64,000 bases of DNA from Kitasatospora sp. NBC_00374 (GCF_041434935.1 NZ_CP107964.1:4695001-4759000); one strand, 5' to 3'. Positions 19,535-28,793 are shown, counted from the stretch's first letter. Translations and numbers: made by a program. The notes: generated from the sequence alone by a model not told the origin.

Positions 19535-19885
19535 ATGAACCTGAGCAGCGTGGGCAGCAAGGTGACCGGGTACCTGGCGGAGGATCCGCCGAAGAAAGCC
19601 AACATCGACACCATCATCGGTGGGATCGCGCCCGACTGGGGCCCGTTCGCCAGCCTCGGCTCCGAGGCCCGGGTGATGGTGGAGGTCGTCATGGCCGTGG
19701 CCATCCTGGCGTGCCTGGGGCTGGCGGTCTGGGGTGCGGCCAAGCAGCGGATCGGCGCCACCGCGATGAGGGACACCTTCAGCGCCGAACAGGGCAAGGG
19801 GCTGATCATCGCGGGCCTGACCGGCGTGTTCATCATCGGTTCCCTGGGCACCCTGTTCACCATTGTCTACGGCATGGCCATCTGA
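19535..19885 (+). CDS. Small two-TM protein, T4SS pilin/VirB2-like (cmd cluster)
   Basis: A 116-aa protein with two hydrophobic helices at about residues 47-69 and 90-112 joined by a short basic loop (KQRIG). The VirB2/TrbC pilin shape is similar, but no signal peptide cleavage site is clear and the assignment rests on topology and on being first in the cluster. The ribosome site is weak (GAGACGG). It is probably the homologue of the last gene (cmdF) of the S. coelicolor cmdABCDEF group. The next gene starts about 105 nt downstream. Confidence 0.7.
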   Translation: MNLSSVGSKVTGYLAEDPPKKANIDTIIGGIAPDWGPFASLGSEARVMVEVVMAVAILACLGLAVWGAAKQRIGATAMRDTFSAEQGKGLIIAGLTGVFIIGSLGTLFTIVYGMAI

Positions 19886-19989
19886 CGATCAGATAGTCGT
19901 CCCGGCGGACCGGTCGCGCCGCGTCTGCTGGGGCTGTCGTGTGTCACCACCGGAGTCCCACCCGGGCTCCCCGCACCAGGAGGGCCGCC

Positions 19990-20817
19990 GTGCCGTTGTC
20001 CGACGACCAGCCGCACACCCGTACGCGGCTACCGGTCGCCGAACAGTCCTCCTACCAGGTGAGCGGACGTCAGCCACGGCCACTGCGGACCCTGCTCGCC
20101 GTGCTGGTGGTGGTCACCCTGCTGGTGCTGGCCATCTCGATCGCCAACCGCGGCAAGCCGGACCCGGGCGGGGCCACGGGCTCCGCCGACCGGACCGGCG
20201 GGTCCGCCGGCGACGCCGTGCCGGCCCCGGCCAACACCGCCGCCAGCGGCCAGCAGCCGGTCGCCACCTCCGCCAACGGGGTCGCCAACGGCTTCCCGCA
20301 CACCGACCAGGGCGCCCAGTCGGCCGCGGCCAACTACGCGGCCGCGCTGGGCTCGGCCGAGATGTTCCAGGCCGACCCCCGGCACACCCTGGTCGCCGCC
20401 GTCGCCGATCCGACCGTCACCCCGCAGCTCCAGGAGCGGCTGGACAGGGCCTTCGGCCCCGAGACCGTCGCCGGCTTCGGACTGGACGCCCAGGGCAAGG
20501 CCCCCAAGGGGCTGACCTTCGTCAGCCGCAGCGTCCCGGTCGGCACCAGGACCACCAACTTCGCCGACACCGCCACCAAGGTCGAGGTCTGGTGCACCGG
20601 CCTGTACGGGCTGGCCGGCGAGAGCTCCACCAAACCGGTCTCCCAGGACTGGTACACGCTGACCGTCACCATGCGGTGGAACGGCAGCGACTGGAAGGTC
20701 ACCGACTTCTCCCGCGCCGCCGGGCCGGCTCCCGTACCGGGCGACCAGCAGGCGGCCACCGCCGAGGACATCACCAACGCCGTCAGGCAGTTCGGAGGCT
20801 TCCGCTATGCCCGCTGA
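19990..20817 (+). CDS. VirB8/TcpC-like conjugation-type membrane protein (cmd cluster)
   Basis: A 275-aa bitopic protein. A short cytoplasmic N-terminus and one transmembrane helix (about residues 33-52) are followed by a Ser/Thr/Ala-rich linker and an extracytoplasmic domain. The C-terminal part (DWYTLTVTMRWNGSDWKVTDF) has the pattern of the NTF2-like fold shared by VirB8 and TcpC. The GTG at 19990 has AGGAGGG 5 nt upstream. It overlaps the next gene by 11 nt, implying coupled translation. It probably links the inner and outer parts of the transport apparatus. Confidence 0.75.
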   Translation: MPLSDDQPHTRTRLPVAEQSSYQVSGRQPRPLRTLLAVLVVVTLLVLAISIANRGKPDPGGATGSADRTGGSAGDAVPAPANTAASGQQPVATSANGVANGFPHTDQGAQSAAANYAAALGSAEMFQADPRHTLVAAVADPTVTPQLQERLDRAFGPETVAGFGLDAQGKAPKGLTFVSRSVPVGTRTTNFADTATKVEVWCTGLYGLAGESSTKPVSQDWYTLTVTMRWNGSDWKVTDFSRAAGPAPVPGDQQAATAEDITNAVRQFGGFRYAR

Positions 20818-22090
20818 CGGCCCAGCCCGCCTGCTACCCCGGGCGGCCACGCTCGGCGGCGCCATGGCGGCCCTCCAACTCGCCGCCCTGGTGACGGCCC
20901 AGCGGGTCTTCGCCGACCCCTCCCCGACCCCCTCGCCCAGCCCCTCGGTCTCCAAGTGCGCCGGCCAGGAGGCGACCGTCCTGGGCGCCGACCGGCTCTG
21001 CGCGCCGCCCGGCGCCGTCGTGGTGCCGGGCAGCGGCACCGTCTCCGGCGTCACCGACCCGCTCGGCTCGCTGGCCAAGGGCTGCGCCCAGGCGGCCGCC
21101 TGGGTGGTCCGCAAGCTGTCCGGCGCGATCGACGGCACCACCCAGGTCGACTTCACCAACGCGGCCTTCCTGCAGCAGTACGCGGTGGTCTTCGCCGGGT
21201 CCACGATCATCACCCTGGTGCTGTGGCTGCTCGCCGTCACCAAGCGGGCCGTCCGCGGCGCGCCGCTCGGCCAGGCCTTCGCCGAGGCGATCGGCTTCCT
21301 GTGGCTGACGGTGGTGGCCTCCGCCTTCACCCCGCTGATCCTGTTCACCCTGGTCAGCGTCACCGACGGGCTGACCGCCGCGATCGCGGCCGGTACCAAG
21401 TCGGACACCGGCACCTATCTGGGCGGCTTCGCCGACACCCTGGAGAAGGGCACCATGGGCGGCGGCCCGCTGATCCTGATCATCGTCTCCCTGGTGGCGG
21501 TGCTCGCCGCGGCCGTGCTCTGGATCGAACTGCTGATCCGCGCCGCGATGCTCTACGTCGGCGCGCTGCTGGGCACCGCCGTCTACGCCGGGCTGGTCGA
21601 CAAGCAGCTGTGGAAGCACGTCCGCCGCTGGGCCGGCCTGATGCTCGCGGTCGACCTGGCCAAGCCGATCATCGTGATCATCCTCGGCCTGGCCGGCGCG
21701 GTCGCCACCGGCGCCGGCGCGGACGACGACTTCGCCCGGGTGCTCTCCGGCCTGGCCATCCTGTTCCTGTCGATCTTCGCCAGCGCCGCCGTCTACCGCT
21801 TCGTGCCCGGCCTCGGCGACGAGATGCTCCAACTGCGCAACGCGCGGGCGGGCGCGGTCTCGGCCGGCTCGGCGATGATCAGCGGCCCGGCCAACCTGGT
21901 CAAGCAGGGCATCTCCACCCACGGTTCCCGCGGCGGCCCGCAGACCGCCAACGCGTCCTCCGGCTCCGGCTCCGGCGGCGGTTCCGTCGCCCCCGGCATC
22001 GCCGCGCACGCCGGCCGCACCCCCGCGGCCGCGCCGCCGCCGCAGGCCCCGCCCATGATCCGTGACAGCAACTCAGCGAAGGGGGGGTGA
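20807..22090 (+). CDS. VirB6/TrbL-like polytopic membrane protein (cmd cluster)
   Basis: A 427-aa protein with an N-terminal signal-like segment (to about residue 36) and a Pro/Ser linker. A periplasmic stretch with two Cys residues follows, then about six transmembrane helices between residues 125 and 330. The helix arrangement and the KRAVRGAP, WIELLIRAAMLYVGALLG and WKHVRRW loops resemble the VirB6/TrbL channel proteins of type IV secretion. The C-terminus is a Gly/Ser/Pro-rich cytoplasmic tail. It overlaps the previous gene and is followed 7 nt later by the next. Confidence 0.78.
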   Translation: MPADGPARLLPRAATLGGAMAALQLAALVTAQRVFADPSPTPSPSPSVSKCAGQEATVLGADRLCAPPGAVVVPGSGTVSGVTDPLGSLAKGCAQAAAWVVRKLSGAIDGTTQVDFTNAAFLQQYAVVFAGSTIITLVLWLLAVTKRAVRGAPLGQAFAEAIGFLWLTVVASAFTPLILFTLVSVTDGLTAAIAAGTKSDTGTYLGGFADTLEKGTMGGGPLILIIVSLVAVLAAAVLWIELLIRAAMLYVGALLGTAVYAGLVDKQLWKHVRRWAGLMLAVDLAKPIIVIILGLAGAVATGAGADDDFARVLSGLAILFLSIFASAAVYRFVPGLGDEMLQLRNARAGAVSAGSAMISGPANLVKQGISTHGSRGGPQTANASSGSGSGGGSVAPGIAAHAGRTPAAAPPPQAPPMIRDSNSAKGG

Positions 22091-22097
22091 CGGGTCG

Positions 22098-23672
22098 GTG
22101 AGCAGCGAACCGCTCGGCCAGTACGGAGCCCAGTACGCCCAGCCGTACGTCCACCAGCGCCGCACGTACCTGATCGGCAAGTCCCGGCCCAACGCGCCGA
22201 TCGGGCGCAACCGGGAGACCGGCGAGATCGTGCTGATCATCTTCGGCGCGTTCCTCGGCATGATGTGGGGCCTGCTGCTGCCGATCCTGCCGCTGCGGAT
22301 CGCCGGGCTGGTCGGCTTCCCGCTGCTCGCCATCATGGCGGTCTACGTGCCGTACCGGCGGCGCACGTTCTACAAGTGGGCCGAGATCAACCGCACCTAC
22401 CGGCGGACGCTGCGCAGCGGCCGCGCGGTGTGGAAGTCCGAGGTGATCGACGCCGGTACCCGGCTGGACGGGCGGGAGATCGAGATCGGTCCGCCGCCCG
22501 GGGTGGGCCGGCTGCGCTGGCTGTCCGCGCCGTTCGGGCCGGACGAGGTCGCGGTGCTGATGCACCTGGAGCGCCGGACCGTCACCGCCGCGATCGAGAT
22601 CGAGGGCCCGGGCGTCGGCCTGCGGGACTCGGAGGACCAGGAGACCCTGGTCGACCGGTTCGGCACCCTGCTCAAGCACGTGGCCAACGGCGACGGCTTC
22701 GTGACCCGGCTGCAGATCCTGGCCCGGACGCTGCCCGCCGACCCGGACGCGCACGCCAAGGACGTCGAGCGGCGCGGCTCCCAGGAGGCGCCGCGCTGGC
22801 TGAAGGAGTCCTACGACCAGCTGCAGTCGATGGTGTCGACCTCCTCCGAGCAGCACCGGGCCTACCTGGTCGCCTGCATGCACTACACCCGGGACCTCGC
22901 CGCCGAGGCGCACGCCATGGGCCGCACCGCGGACGGCCGCCGGGTGCGGGACGACGACGGGCTGGCCACCGTGATGGCCCGCGAGCTGACCGACATCTGC
23001 GCCCGCCTGGCGGAGGCCGACATCCGGGTCCGCCAGCCGCTCGGCCAGGCCCGGCTGGCCTCGCTGGTGCACTCGATGTACGACCCGGACCACCCGATCG
23101 ACCACCTGCAGGCGATGAGCCGGCGCAACGCCTGGCCGGCCGAGCTGGACGCCACCCACCCGCAGCTGCTGACGGCCAAGACCCGGGAGTCCGCCACCCG
23201 CGAGCCGTGGTGCCACGCCACCGCCTGGATCAAGGAGTGGCCGCTCACCCCGGTGGGCGTCAACTTCCTGGCCCCGCTGCTGGTGCACACCCCGGACGTG
23301 ATCCGGACGGTCGCCGTGACCATGGACCTGGAGCCGACCGACGTCGCGATCGAGCGGATGCTCACCGAGAAGACCAACGACGAGGCCGAGGCCAACCGCG
23401 CGGCCAAGATGAACCGCACCGTCGACCCGCGCGACCTGGCCCACACCGGCCGGGTCGACCAGCGCGGCGACGACCTCGCCTCCGGCGCGGCCGGCGTCAA
23501 CCTGGTCGGCTACCTCACCGTCTCGGCCCGCAGCCCCGAGGCGCTGGCGCGCGACAAGCGGACCATAAGGGCCTCGGCGGGCAAGAGCTACCTGAAGCTG
23601 GAGTGGTGCGACCGCGAGCACCACCGGGCCTTCGTCAACACCCTCCCGTTCGCCACCGGCATCCGCCGCTGA
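22098..23672 (+). CDS. SCO6880-type T4SS protein (cmd cluster)
   Basis: A 524-aa protein whose first about 35 residues are cytoplasmic. Two closely spaced transmembrane helices (about residues 42-85, GAFLGMMWGLLLP and GFPLLAIMAVYVP) follow, as in PrgI/VirB3 proteins. The long remainder resembles the N-terminal, non-ATPase half of VirB4. There is no Walker motif. It belongs to the family labelled SCO6880, found next to conjugation-type ATPases in actinobacteria. The GTG at 22098 was preferred over an in-frame codon at 22062 inside the previous gene. It probably works with the separate ATPase encoded 19 nt downstream. Confidence 0.8.
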   Translation: MSSEPLGQYGAQYAQPYVHQRRTYLIGKSRPNAPIGRNRETGEIVLIIFGAFLGMMWGLLLPILPLRIAGLVGFPLLAIMAVYVPYRRRTFYKWAEINRTYRRTLRSGRAVWKSEVIDAGTRLDGREIEIGPPPGVGRLRWLSAPFGPDEVAVLMHLERRTVTAAIEIEGPGVGLRDSEDQETLVDRFGTLLKHVANGDGFVTRLQILARTLPADPDAHAKDVERRGSQEAPRWLKESYDQLQSMVSTSSEQHRAYLVACMHYTRDLAAEAHAMGRTADGRRVRDDDGLATVMARELTDICARLAEADIRVRQPLGQARLASLVHSMYDPDHPIDHLQAMSRRNAWPAELDATHPQLLTAKTRESATREPWCHATAWIKEWPLTPVGVNFLAPLLVHTPDVIRTVAVTMDLEPTDVAIERMLTEKTNDEAEANRAAKMNRTVDPRDLAHTGRVDQRGDDLASGAAGVNLVGYLTVSARSPEALARDKRTIRASAGKSYLKLEWCDREHHRAFVNTLPFATGIRR

Positions 23673-23691
23673 CCCCTCAGGAGGCACCGTC

Positions 23692-25041
23692 ATGGCGATC
23701 GGCAATCTGACCGAGGCCTTCACCAGCCTGATGTTCGGCAAGGTGGAGACCACCCGGCTCCCCGTCCGTACCTCCACCGGCCAGGCCCAGGCCGTCTACC
23801 TGCCCACCGCCGCGCCCGGCCTGGGCGACTCCGGCGTGATCATCGGCCGGGAGGTCTACAGCGGCAAGGGCTACGTCTACGACCCGTTCCAGCTGTACGG
23901 CCAGCAGCTGCCGGCCCCGCACTGGCTGGTGCTGGGCGAGTCCGGCAACGGCAAGTCCGCGCTGGAGAAGACGTACGTGCTGCGTCAGTTGAGGTTCCGC
24001 GACCGCCAGGTGGTGGTGCTGGACGCGCAGGGCGAGGACGGCGTCGGCGAGTGGAACCTGATCGCCAACGCGCTGGGCATAAAGTCGATCCGGCTCGACC
24101 CGATGTCCGCCAGGGACGGCGGCGTGCGGCTGAACCCGCTGGACCCGTCGATCACCACCACCGGCCAGCTGTCCCTGCTGCGCACCATCATCGAGGTGGC
24201 GATGGGGCACGGGCTGGACGAGCGGGCCGGCTTCGCGCTGAAGGCCGCGCACGCCTATGTGATCGGGTCGGTGACGGACCGCCAGCCGGTGCTGGACGAC
24301 ATCATCAACACCCTGCGCAGCCCGGAGCTCTCGTCGATCGCCTCGCTCGGGGTCGCGGTGGACGACGTGCAGTCCTGGGGCCTGGACGTGGCGCTGGTGC
24401 TGGACCGGCTGGTCGACGGCGACCTGCGCGGCATGTTCGACGGGCCGACCACGGACGGCATCGACCTGGACGCGCCGCTGATCGTCTTCGACCTCTCCCA
24501 CATCGACCGCAACTCGATCGCGATGCCGATCCTGATGGCGATCGTCGGCGTCTGGCTGGAGCACACCTGGCTGCGGCCCGACCGGGTGAAGCGGATCTTC
24601 CTGGTCGAAGAGGCCTGGCACATCATCAACAGCCCTTTCGTGGCGCAGCTGTTCCAGCGCCTGCTGAAGTTCGGGCGCCGGCTCGGCCTGTCCTTCGTGG
24701 CGGTGGTCCACCACCTCTCCGACGTGGTGGACGGGGCGGCGGCCAAGGAGGCCTCGGCGATCCTCAAGATGGCCTCCACCCGGACCATCTACATGCAGAA
24801 GGCCGAGGAGGCCAGAGCCACCGGCCGGGTGCTCGGGCTGCCGCGCTGGGCGGTCGAGATCATCCCGACCCTCTCGCCCGGTATCGCGGTGTGGGATGTC
24901 AACGGCAACGTCCAGGTGGTCAAGCACATCATCACCGAGGCCGAACGGCCGCTGGTCTACACGGACCGGGCGATGACCGAGGACGCGGTGGCCGAACGCG
25001 AGCGCGCCGAACAGCACTTGGCGGCCGAGCCGAGGCGCTGA
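23692..25041 (+). CDS. cmdB: VirB4-type ATPase of the cmd cluster
   Basis: A 449-aa ATPase. Walker A is GESGNGKS at residues 82-89 and Walker B is IFLVEEAW near 302-309. Motifs further along (QLFQRLLKFGRRLGLSFVAVVHHLSD) match the RecA-like C-terminal half of VirB4/TraC proteins. No transmembrane helix is seen, so it must dock on the membrane partners encoded upstream. GGAGG precedes the ATG. It corresponds to the ATP/GTP-binding CmdB of S. coelicolor, whose loss was reported to delay aerial growth and raise actinorhodin production. No relaxase, coupling protein or oriT was seen nearby. Confidence 0.85.
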   Translation: MAIGNLTEAFTSLMFGKVETTRLPVRTSTGQAQAVYLPTAAPGLGDSGVIIGREVYSGKGYVYDPFQLYGQQLPAPHWLVLGESGNGKSALEKTYVLRQLRFRDRQVVVLDAQGEDGVGEWNLIANALGIKSIRLDPMSARDGGVRLNPLDPSITTTGQLSLLRTIIEVAMGHGLDERAGFALKAAHAYVIGSVTDRQPVLDDIINTLRSPELSSIASLGVAVDDVQSWGLDVALVLDRLVDGDLRGMFDGPTTDGIDLDAPLIVFDLSHIDRNSIAMPILMAIVGVWLEHTWLRPDRVKRIFLVEEAWHIINSPFVAQLFQRLLKFGRRLGLSFVAVVHHLSDVVDGAAAKEASAILKMASTRTIYMQKAEEARATGRVLGLPRWAVEIIPTLSPGIAVWDVNGNVQVVKHIITEAERPLVYTDRAMTEDAVAERERAEQHLAAEPRR

Positions 25042-25394
25042 GGCGGGTCCCGGGCCGGGCTAGTGATGATCACCACTGGTCCGGGCCGCCGGGTCCCGTG
25101 CGCGGGGCCGGCCCGGGTCGCGCGGGCCGGCGCGGCGGCCTGGTTGGTCATGTCCACTTCCCCTTCGGTCGCGCGGGTCCTCCGTCGGCGAACCGTTCGG
25201 GTGTCCGTCCCGGACCCGGTCGGGCCAGGTCGGACGGCGGGTCAGAAATCAGCAGGCCGACAGGTCCTGGAAACCCGGTCGTTACGTCCAGGGTCCTGAC
25301 AGCTACGCGCGTTGACCCTAGGCTTCACCGTCATATGGCACCTGCCAGCCCGGCCCCGTCCCACCCGGGGCCCCGACGGTCCAGGGGATCCCTC
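25042..25394 (+). promoter_or_regulatory. Intergenic region with candidate 5'-nucleotidase promoter
   Basis: These 353 nt hold no convincing gene. A near-palindrome AGTGATGATCACCACT lies at about 25062-25077 behind the cmd-like cluster. A good vegetative-type promoter candidate lies before the nucleotidase gene: CTGACA at 25296-25301, 17 nt, then TAGGCT at 25319-25324. It predicts a leader of about 65 nt. No PHO box was recognised. Confidence 0.5.
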
Positions 25395-27224
25395 ATGCCC
25401 ACCACCGGTCTCACCGGTCGCTACCGCAAGGCGACGTATACCGTCGCCGCCGCCGCAGGCCTGTTCGGCACCGTGATCGTGCCCGGCGTCGCCCAGGCGC
25501 ACGACTACGACGACTACGGCTACGGTCACCACCACAAGCCGAAGGTCGTCGACCTCCAACTGCTGGCCATCAACGACCTCCACGGCAACCTGGAGCCCCC
25601 GGCGGGCTCCTCGGGCACCGTCAAGGAGATCGACCCGGTCACCAAGCAGACCGTCTCCACCCCGGCCGGTGGCGTCGAGTACCTGGCCACCGCGCTGCGC
25701 GAGGCCCGCAAGGGCCACTCCAACTCGATCACCGTCGCGGCCGGCGACATCGTCGGTGCGAGCCCGCTGATGTCCGGTCTGTTCCACGACGAGCCGACCA
25801 TCGAGGCGATGAACAAGCTCGGCCTGGACGTCACCAGCGTCGGCAACCACGAGTTCGACGAGGGCGCCAAGGAGCTGCTCCGGCTCCAGAACGGCGGCTG
25901 CCACCCGACCGACGGCTGCTACACCAAGGGCCGGAAGTTCAAGGGCGCCAACTTCGAGTACCTGGCCGCCAACGTCACCAACGAGAAGACCAACCGCCCG
26001 ATCCTGGACCCGTACTGGGTGACCAAGGTCGACGGCGTGAAGGTCGGCTTCATCGGTGTCACGCTGGAGGGCACGCCCAACATCGTGACCGCCGAGGGCG
26101 TCAAGGGCCTGAAGTTCGGCAACGAGGTCGCCACGATCAACAAGTACGCCGCGGAGCTCAAGCGCAAGGGCGTCAACTCGATCGTGGCCCTGATCCACGA
26201 GGGCGGCTACCCGGCCAGCCCGGTCTACGACTTCGACTGCGGCGCGGGCGGCTCCGGCGTCTCCGGGCCGATCGTGGACATCGCCAAGAAGATCGACCCG
26301 TCCGTCGGCGCGATCGTCACCGGCCACACCCACAACGCCTACGCGTGCAGCATCCCGGACCCGAACGGCGTCCCGCGCTCGGTGACCAGTGCGGCCTCCT
26401 TCGGCCGGCTCTACACCGAGATCGACCTGAAGATAGACAAGCGCAGCGGCACGGTCGTCCGCCCCTCGGTCACCGCCGCCAACCACATCGTCCGGCAGAA
26501 CGTGCCCAAGGCCGCGGACATCACCAAGCTGATCGAGTACTACCGCGCGCTGGCCGCCCCGATCGCCAACCGCCCGCTCGGCTGGATCAGCGCCGACATC
26601 AACGGCCGCGGCTCGACGGACCTGGAGAAGCCGCTCGGTGACGTGATCGCCGACGCGCAGCTGGCCGCTCTCGCGCCCAAGGAGAAGGGCGGCGCGCAGA
26701 TCGCCTTCATGAACCCCGGCGGCATCCGTTCCGACCTGGTCTTCAAGGCCTCCGGAGCCGAGGGCGACGGCGTGGTGACCTACGGCGAGGCGTTCACCGT
26801 CCAGCCGTTCACCAACATGATGCAGGTCAAGACGCTGACCGGCGCCCAGATCGTCCAGCTGCTGCAGCAGCAGGTGAGCGGGCCCAACGAGGCGGCGCCG
26901 AAGATCCTGCAGAACTCGGCCGGCTTCACCTACACGCTGGACATGACCAAGACCGGCGCGGCCCGCGTCCTGGTCGACTCGGTCAAGCTGAACGGCACCG
27001 CGATCGACCCGGCCGCCTCGTACCGCGTCGCGGCCAACGAGTTCCTGGCCGGTGGCGGCGACGGCTTCCCGGCCTTCGCGGCCGGCACCGACAAGCTGGT
27101 CGGCGCCTCGGACCTGGACCTGTTCGCCGCCTACCTGGGCGCCAACAGCAAGGCGGGATCCCCGCTGAAGGTCCCGGCCCAGGACCGGATCAAGATCATC
27201 GGCCCCGGCGCGGACAACGACTGA
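25395..27224 (+). CDS. Secreted 5'-nucleotidase/metallophosphatase (UshA family)
   Basis: A 609-aa exported enzyme that hydrolyses nucleotides outside the cell, giving nucleoside and phosphate. The signal peptide (residues 1-35, ending GVAQAHD) is followed by an Asp/Tyr/His-rich spacer. The calcineurin-like metal sites come next: NDLHGN (Asp61, His63), GDIVGASP, GNHEFDEG (Asn151, His152), LIHEGG and GHTHNAY. The C-terminal 5'-nucleotidase domain includes GGIRSDL and GEAFTVQPF. The ATG at 25395 has GGGG 8 nt upstream; the much longer open frame upstream runs antiphase through the ATPase gene and is not real. It would scavenge phosphate alongside the Pst and Pit systems. Confidence 0.94.
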   Translation: MPTTGLTGRYRKATYTVAAAAGLFGTVIVPGVAQAHDYDDYGYGHHHKPKVVDLQLLAINDLHGNLEPPAGSSGTVKEIDPVTKQTVSTPAGGVEYLATALREARKGHSNSITVAAGDIVGASPLMSGLFHDEPTIEAMNKLGLDVTSVGNHEFDEGAKELLRLQNGGCHPTDGCYTKGRKFKGANFEYLAANVTNEKTNRPILDPYWVTKVDGVKVGFIGVTLEGTPNIVTAEGVKGLKFGNEVATINKYAAELKRKGVNSIVALIHEGGYPASPVYDFDCGAGGSGVSGPIVDIAKKIDPSVGAIVTGHTHNAYACSIPDPNGVPRSVTSAASFGRLYTEIDLKIDKRSGTVVRPSVTAANHIVRQNVPKAADITKLIEYYRALAAPIANRPLGWISADINGRGSTDLEKPLGDVIADAQLAALAPKEKGGAQIAFMNPGGIRSDLVFKASGAEGDGVVTYGEAFTVQPFTNMMQVKTLTGAQIVQLLQQQVSGPNEAAPKILQNSAGFTYTLDMTKTGAARVLVDSVKLNGTAIDPAASYRVAANEFLAGGGDGFPAFAAGTDKLVGASDLDLFAAYLGANSKAGSPLKVPAQDRIKIIGPGADND

Positions 27225-27241
27225 CCGCCGTACCGCTGAGC

Positions 27242-27269
27242 GGGCGGGGCACCTTCGGGTGTCCCGCCC
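27242..27269. terminator. Terminator between nucleotidase and sensor kinase genes
   Basis: Arms GGGCGGGGCACC and GGTGTCCCGCCC form a 12-bp stem (one wobble pair) capped by a TTCG tetraloop. It lies between convergent genes and could serve both. Confidence 0.8.
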
Positions 27270-27287
27270 TCGGCATGCCGGGGCCCG

Positions 27288-28793
27288 TTACCGCGGCGGG
27301 GCCGCTTCGCCGGGCAGCAGGATGGTGGCCAGCGCGCCCGGGCCGCCGTCCGCGGCGGGGCCGAGCGACACCTCACCACCGCTGTCCCGGACGGCCTGCG
27401 CCACGATCGACAGGCCGAGCCCCGACCCCGGCAGCTGCCGCGAGGACGGCGAGCGCCAGAAGCGGTCGAAGACGTACGGCAGTTCCTCCGCCGGGATGCC
27501 CGGGCCGTGGTCACGGACCGTCAGCCGGCCGGCGTTCAGCCCCACCTCGACGGCCCCGCCGGGCGGGCTGTACTTCACCGCGTTGTCCAGCAGGTTGATC
27601 ACCGCCCGTTCCAGCGCGGGGCCGTCGCCGTGCACGTACCAGGGGCTGATGTCCAGCTCGAAGACGAGCCCCGGGCCCCGCAGCCGGGCCCGGTCGACGG
27701 CCCGTTCGGCGATCTCGTGCAGGGCCACGACGGACATGTTCTGCCCGGGCTTGGGGGAGTCCGGGCGGGAGAGCTGCAGCAGGTCGCCGATCAGCAGGGT
27801 CAGCTCCTGCATCTGCGCCTTCATGTTGCCCAGCATCCTGGCCCGGGTGGCGGGCGGCAGCGCCCGGCCGGTGTCGTCGCTGCGGATCAGCAGGTCGACG
27901 TTGGTCCGCAGCGAGGTGAGCGGGGTGCGCAGCTCGTGGCCGGCGTCCGCGATCAGCCGGGTCTGCCGGTCGCGGGAGTTGGCGAGCGCGGTGGACATGG
28001 AGTTGAACGAGGTGGACAGCCGGGCGATCTCGTCGCTGCCGTGCACCGGGATGGTCGTGCCGACCTCCTCGGTACGGGCGATGTGCTCGACCACGTCGGT
28101 GAGGTCGTCGACCGGCCGCAGCGCGGACCGGGCGACCAGGCGGCCGATGAACCCGGCACCGACCGTGCCGACGCCGACCACGGCGAGCAGCACCAGCGCG
28201 AGGTTGTTCAGCGAGTCCTGGACGCTCTCCACCGGCAGGGCGACCAGCGCCACGTACTGCTTCAGGGGCTGGTTGAGCTGCGTGACCTTCACCGGGAAGG
28301 CCAGTACCCGGGCGGGCTTGCCGTCCACGTACTGGCCGTCCCGGTAGGAGACCGTGCGGGAGGTCAGCACCGACAGATCGGCGGGCGAGGTCTGGATGGC
28401 GCGGGAGGCGCCGTCGGGGAAACAGGCCGAGCCGTCCGCGGCGATCAGCTCGATGTCCCACTTCAGGGGCCGGTGCCGGTCGGTCGCGGACTGGGCGACG
28501 GCGACCGCCGCCGCCGGCGTCGACGCGCAGGACAGGGCGTTGTCCTGCCGCGGCGGGCCGTTGAAGAACGGGTCCGCGGCCGCCTCGGCCAGGTTGTTGT
28601 GGACTTGCTCGTACAGCCGGTCCCGGACCAGGAACCAGCAGGCCAGCGCGGACAGCGCGATCGCGAACGCCACCGCGGCGGCGGTGAGCATGGACAGCCG
28701 GCTGCGCAGCGAGCGGCTGCGGTACCACCGGACCGGCCCGCGCCGCGCGCGCCTGGGCGGGTGGGCGGGCTTCGGCGGGACGGCCTCGCTCAC
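27288..28793 (-). CDS. cssS: Two-component sensor histidine kinase (CssS-like)
   Basis: A 501-aa membrane kinase. Two transmembrane helices (about residues 34-56 and 198-220) enclose an extracellular sensor domain of about 140 residues. A HAMP domain follows, then the dimerisation helix with the phosphorylated His286 in GHELRTP and an ATPase domain with DNAVKYSPPG, DHGPGIP and GSGLGLSIV. The start is a GTG overlapping the stop of the response regulator by 4 nt, so the pair is translationally coupled. The neighbouring HtrA-like protease supports the role of CssRS: sensing misfolded secreted proteins. The order is conserved with S. coelicolor SCO4155-4157 as I recall. Confidence 0.88.
   Translation of the reverse strand: MSEAVPPKPAHPPRRARRGPVRWYRSRSLRSRLSMLTAAAVAFAIALSALACWFLVRDRLYEQVHNNLAEAAADPFFNGPPRQDNALSCASTPAAAVAVAQSATDRHRPLKWDIELIAADGSACFPDGASRAIQTSPADLSVLTSRTVSYRDGQYVDGKPARVLAFPVKVTQLNQPLKQYVALVALPVESVQDSLNNLALVLLAVVGVGTVGAGFIGRLVARSALRPVDDLTDVVEHIARTEEVGTTIPVHGSDEIARLSTSFNSMSTALANSRDRQTRLIADAGHELRTPLTSLRTNVDLLIRSDDTGRALPPATRARMLGNMKAQMQELTLLIGDLLQLSRPDSPKPGQNMSVVALHEIAERAVDRARLRGPGLVFELDISPWYVHGDGPALERAVINLLDNAVKYSPPGGAVEVGLNAGRLTVRDHGPGIPAEELPYVFDRFWRSPSSRQLPGSGLGLSIVAQAVRDSGGEVSLGPAADGGPGALATILLPGEAAPPR

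Noticed and set aside
18110..25041. Integrative conjugative element or plasmid remnant
   Set aside because: No relaxase, integrase, att repeats, tRNA target or shift in base composition was seen; flanking genes are core chromosome.
24051..25394. Upstream extension of the 5'-nucleotidase frame
   Set aside because: It runs out of phase through the VirB4-type ATPase gene; the signal peptide and ribosome site show the real start at 25395.
25042..25394. PHO box before the 5'-nucleotidase gene
   Set aside because: No GTTCACC-like repeat in 11-nt phase was found, although phosphate control would make sense.
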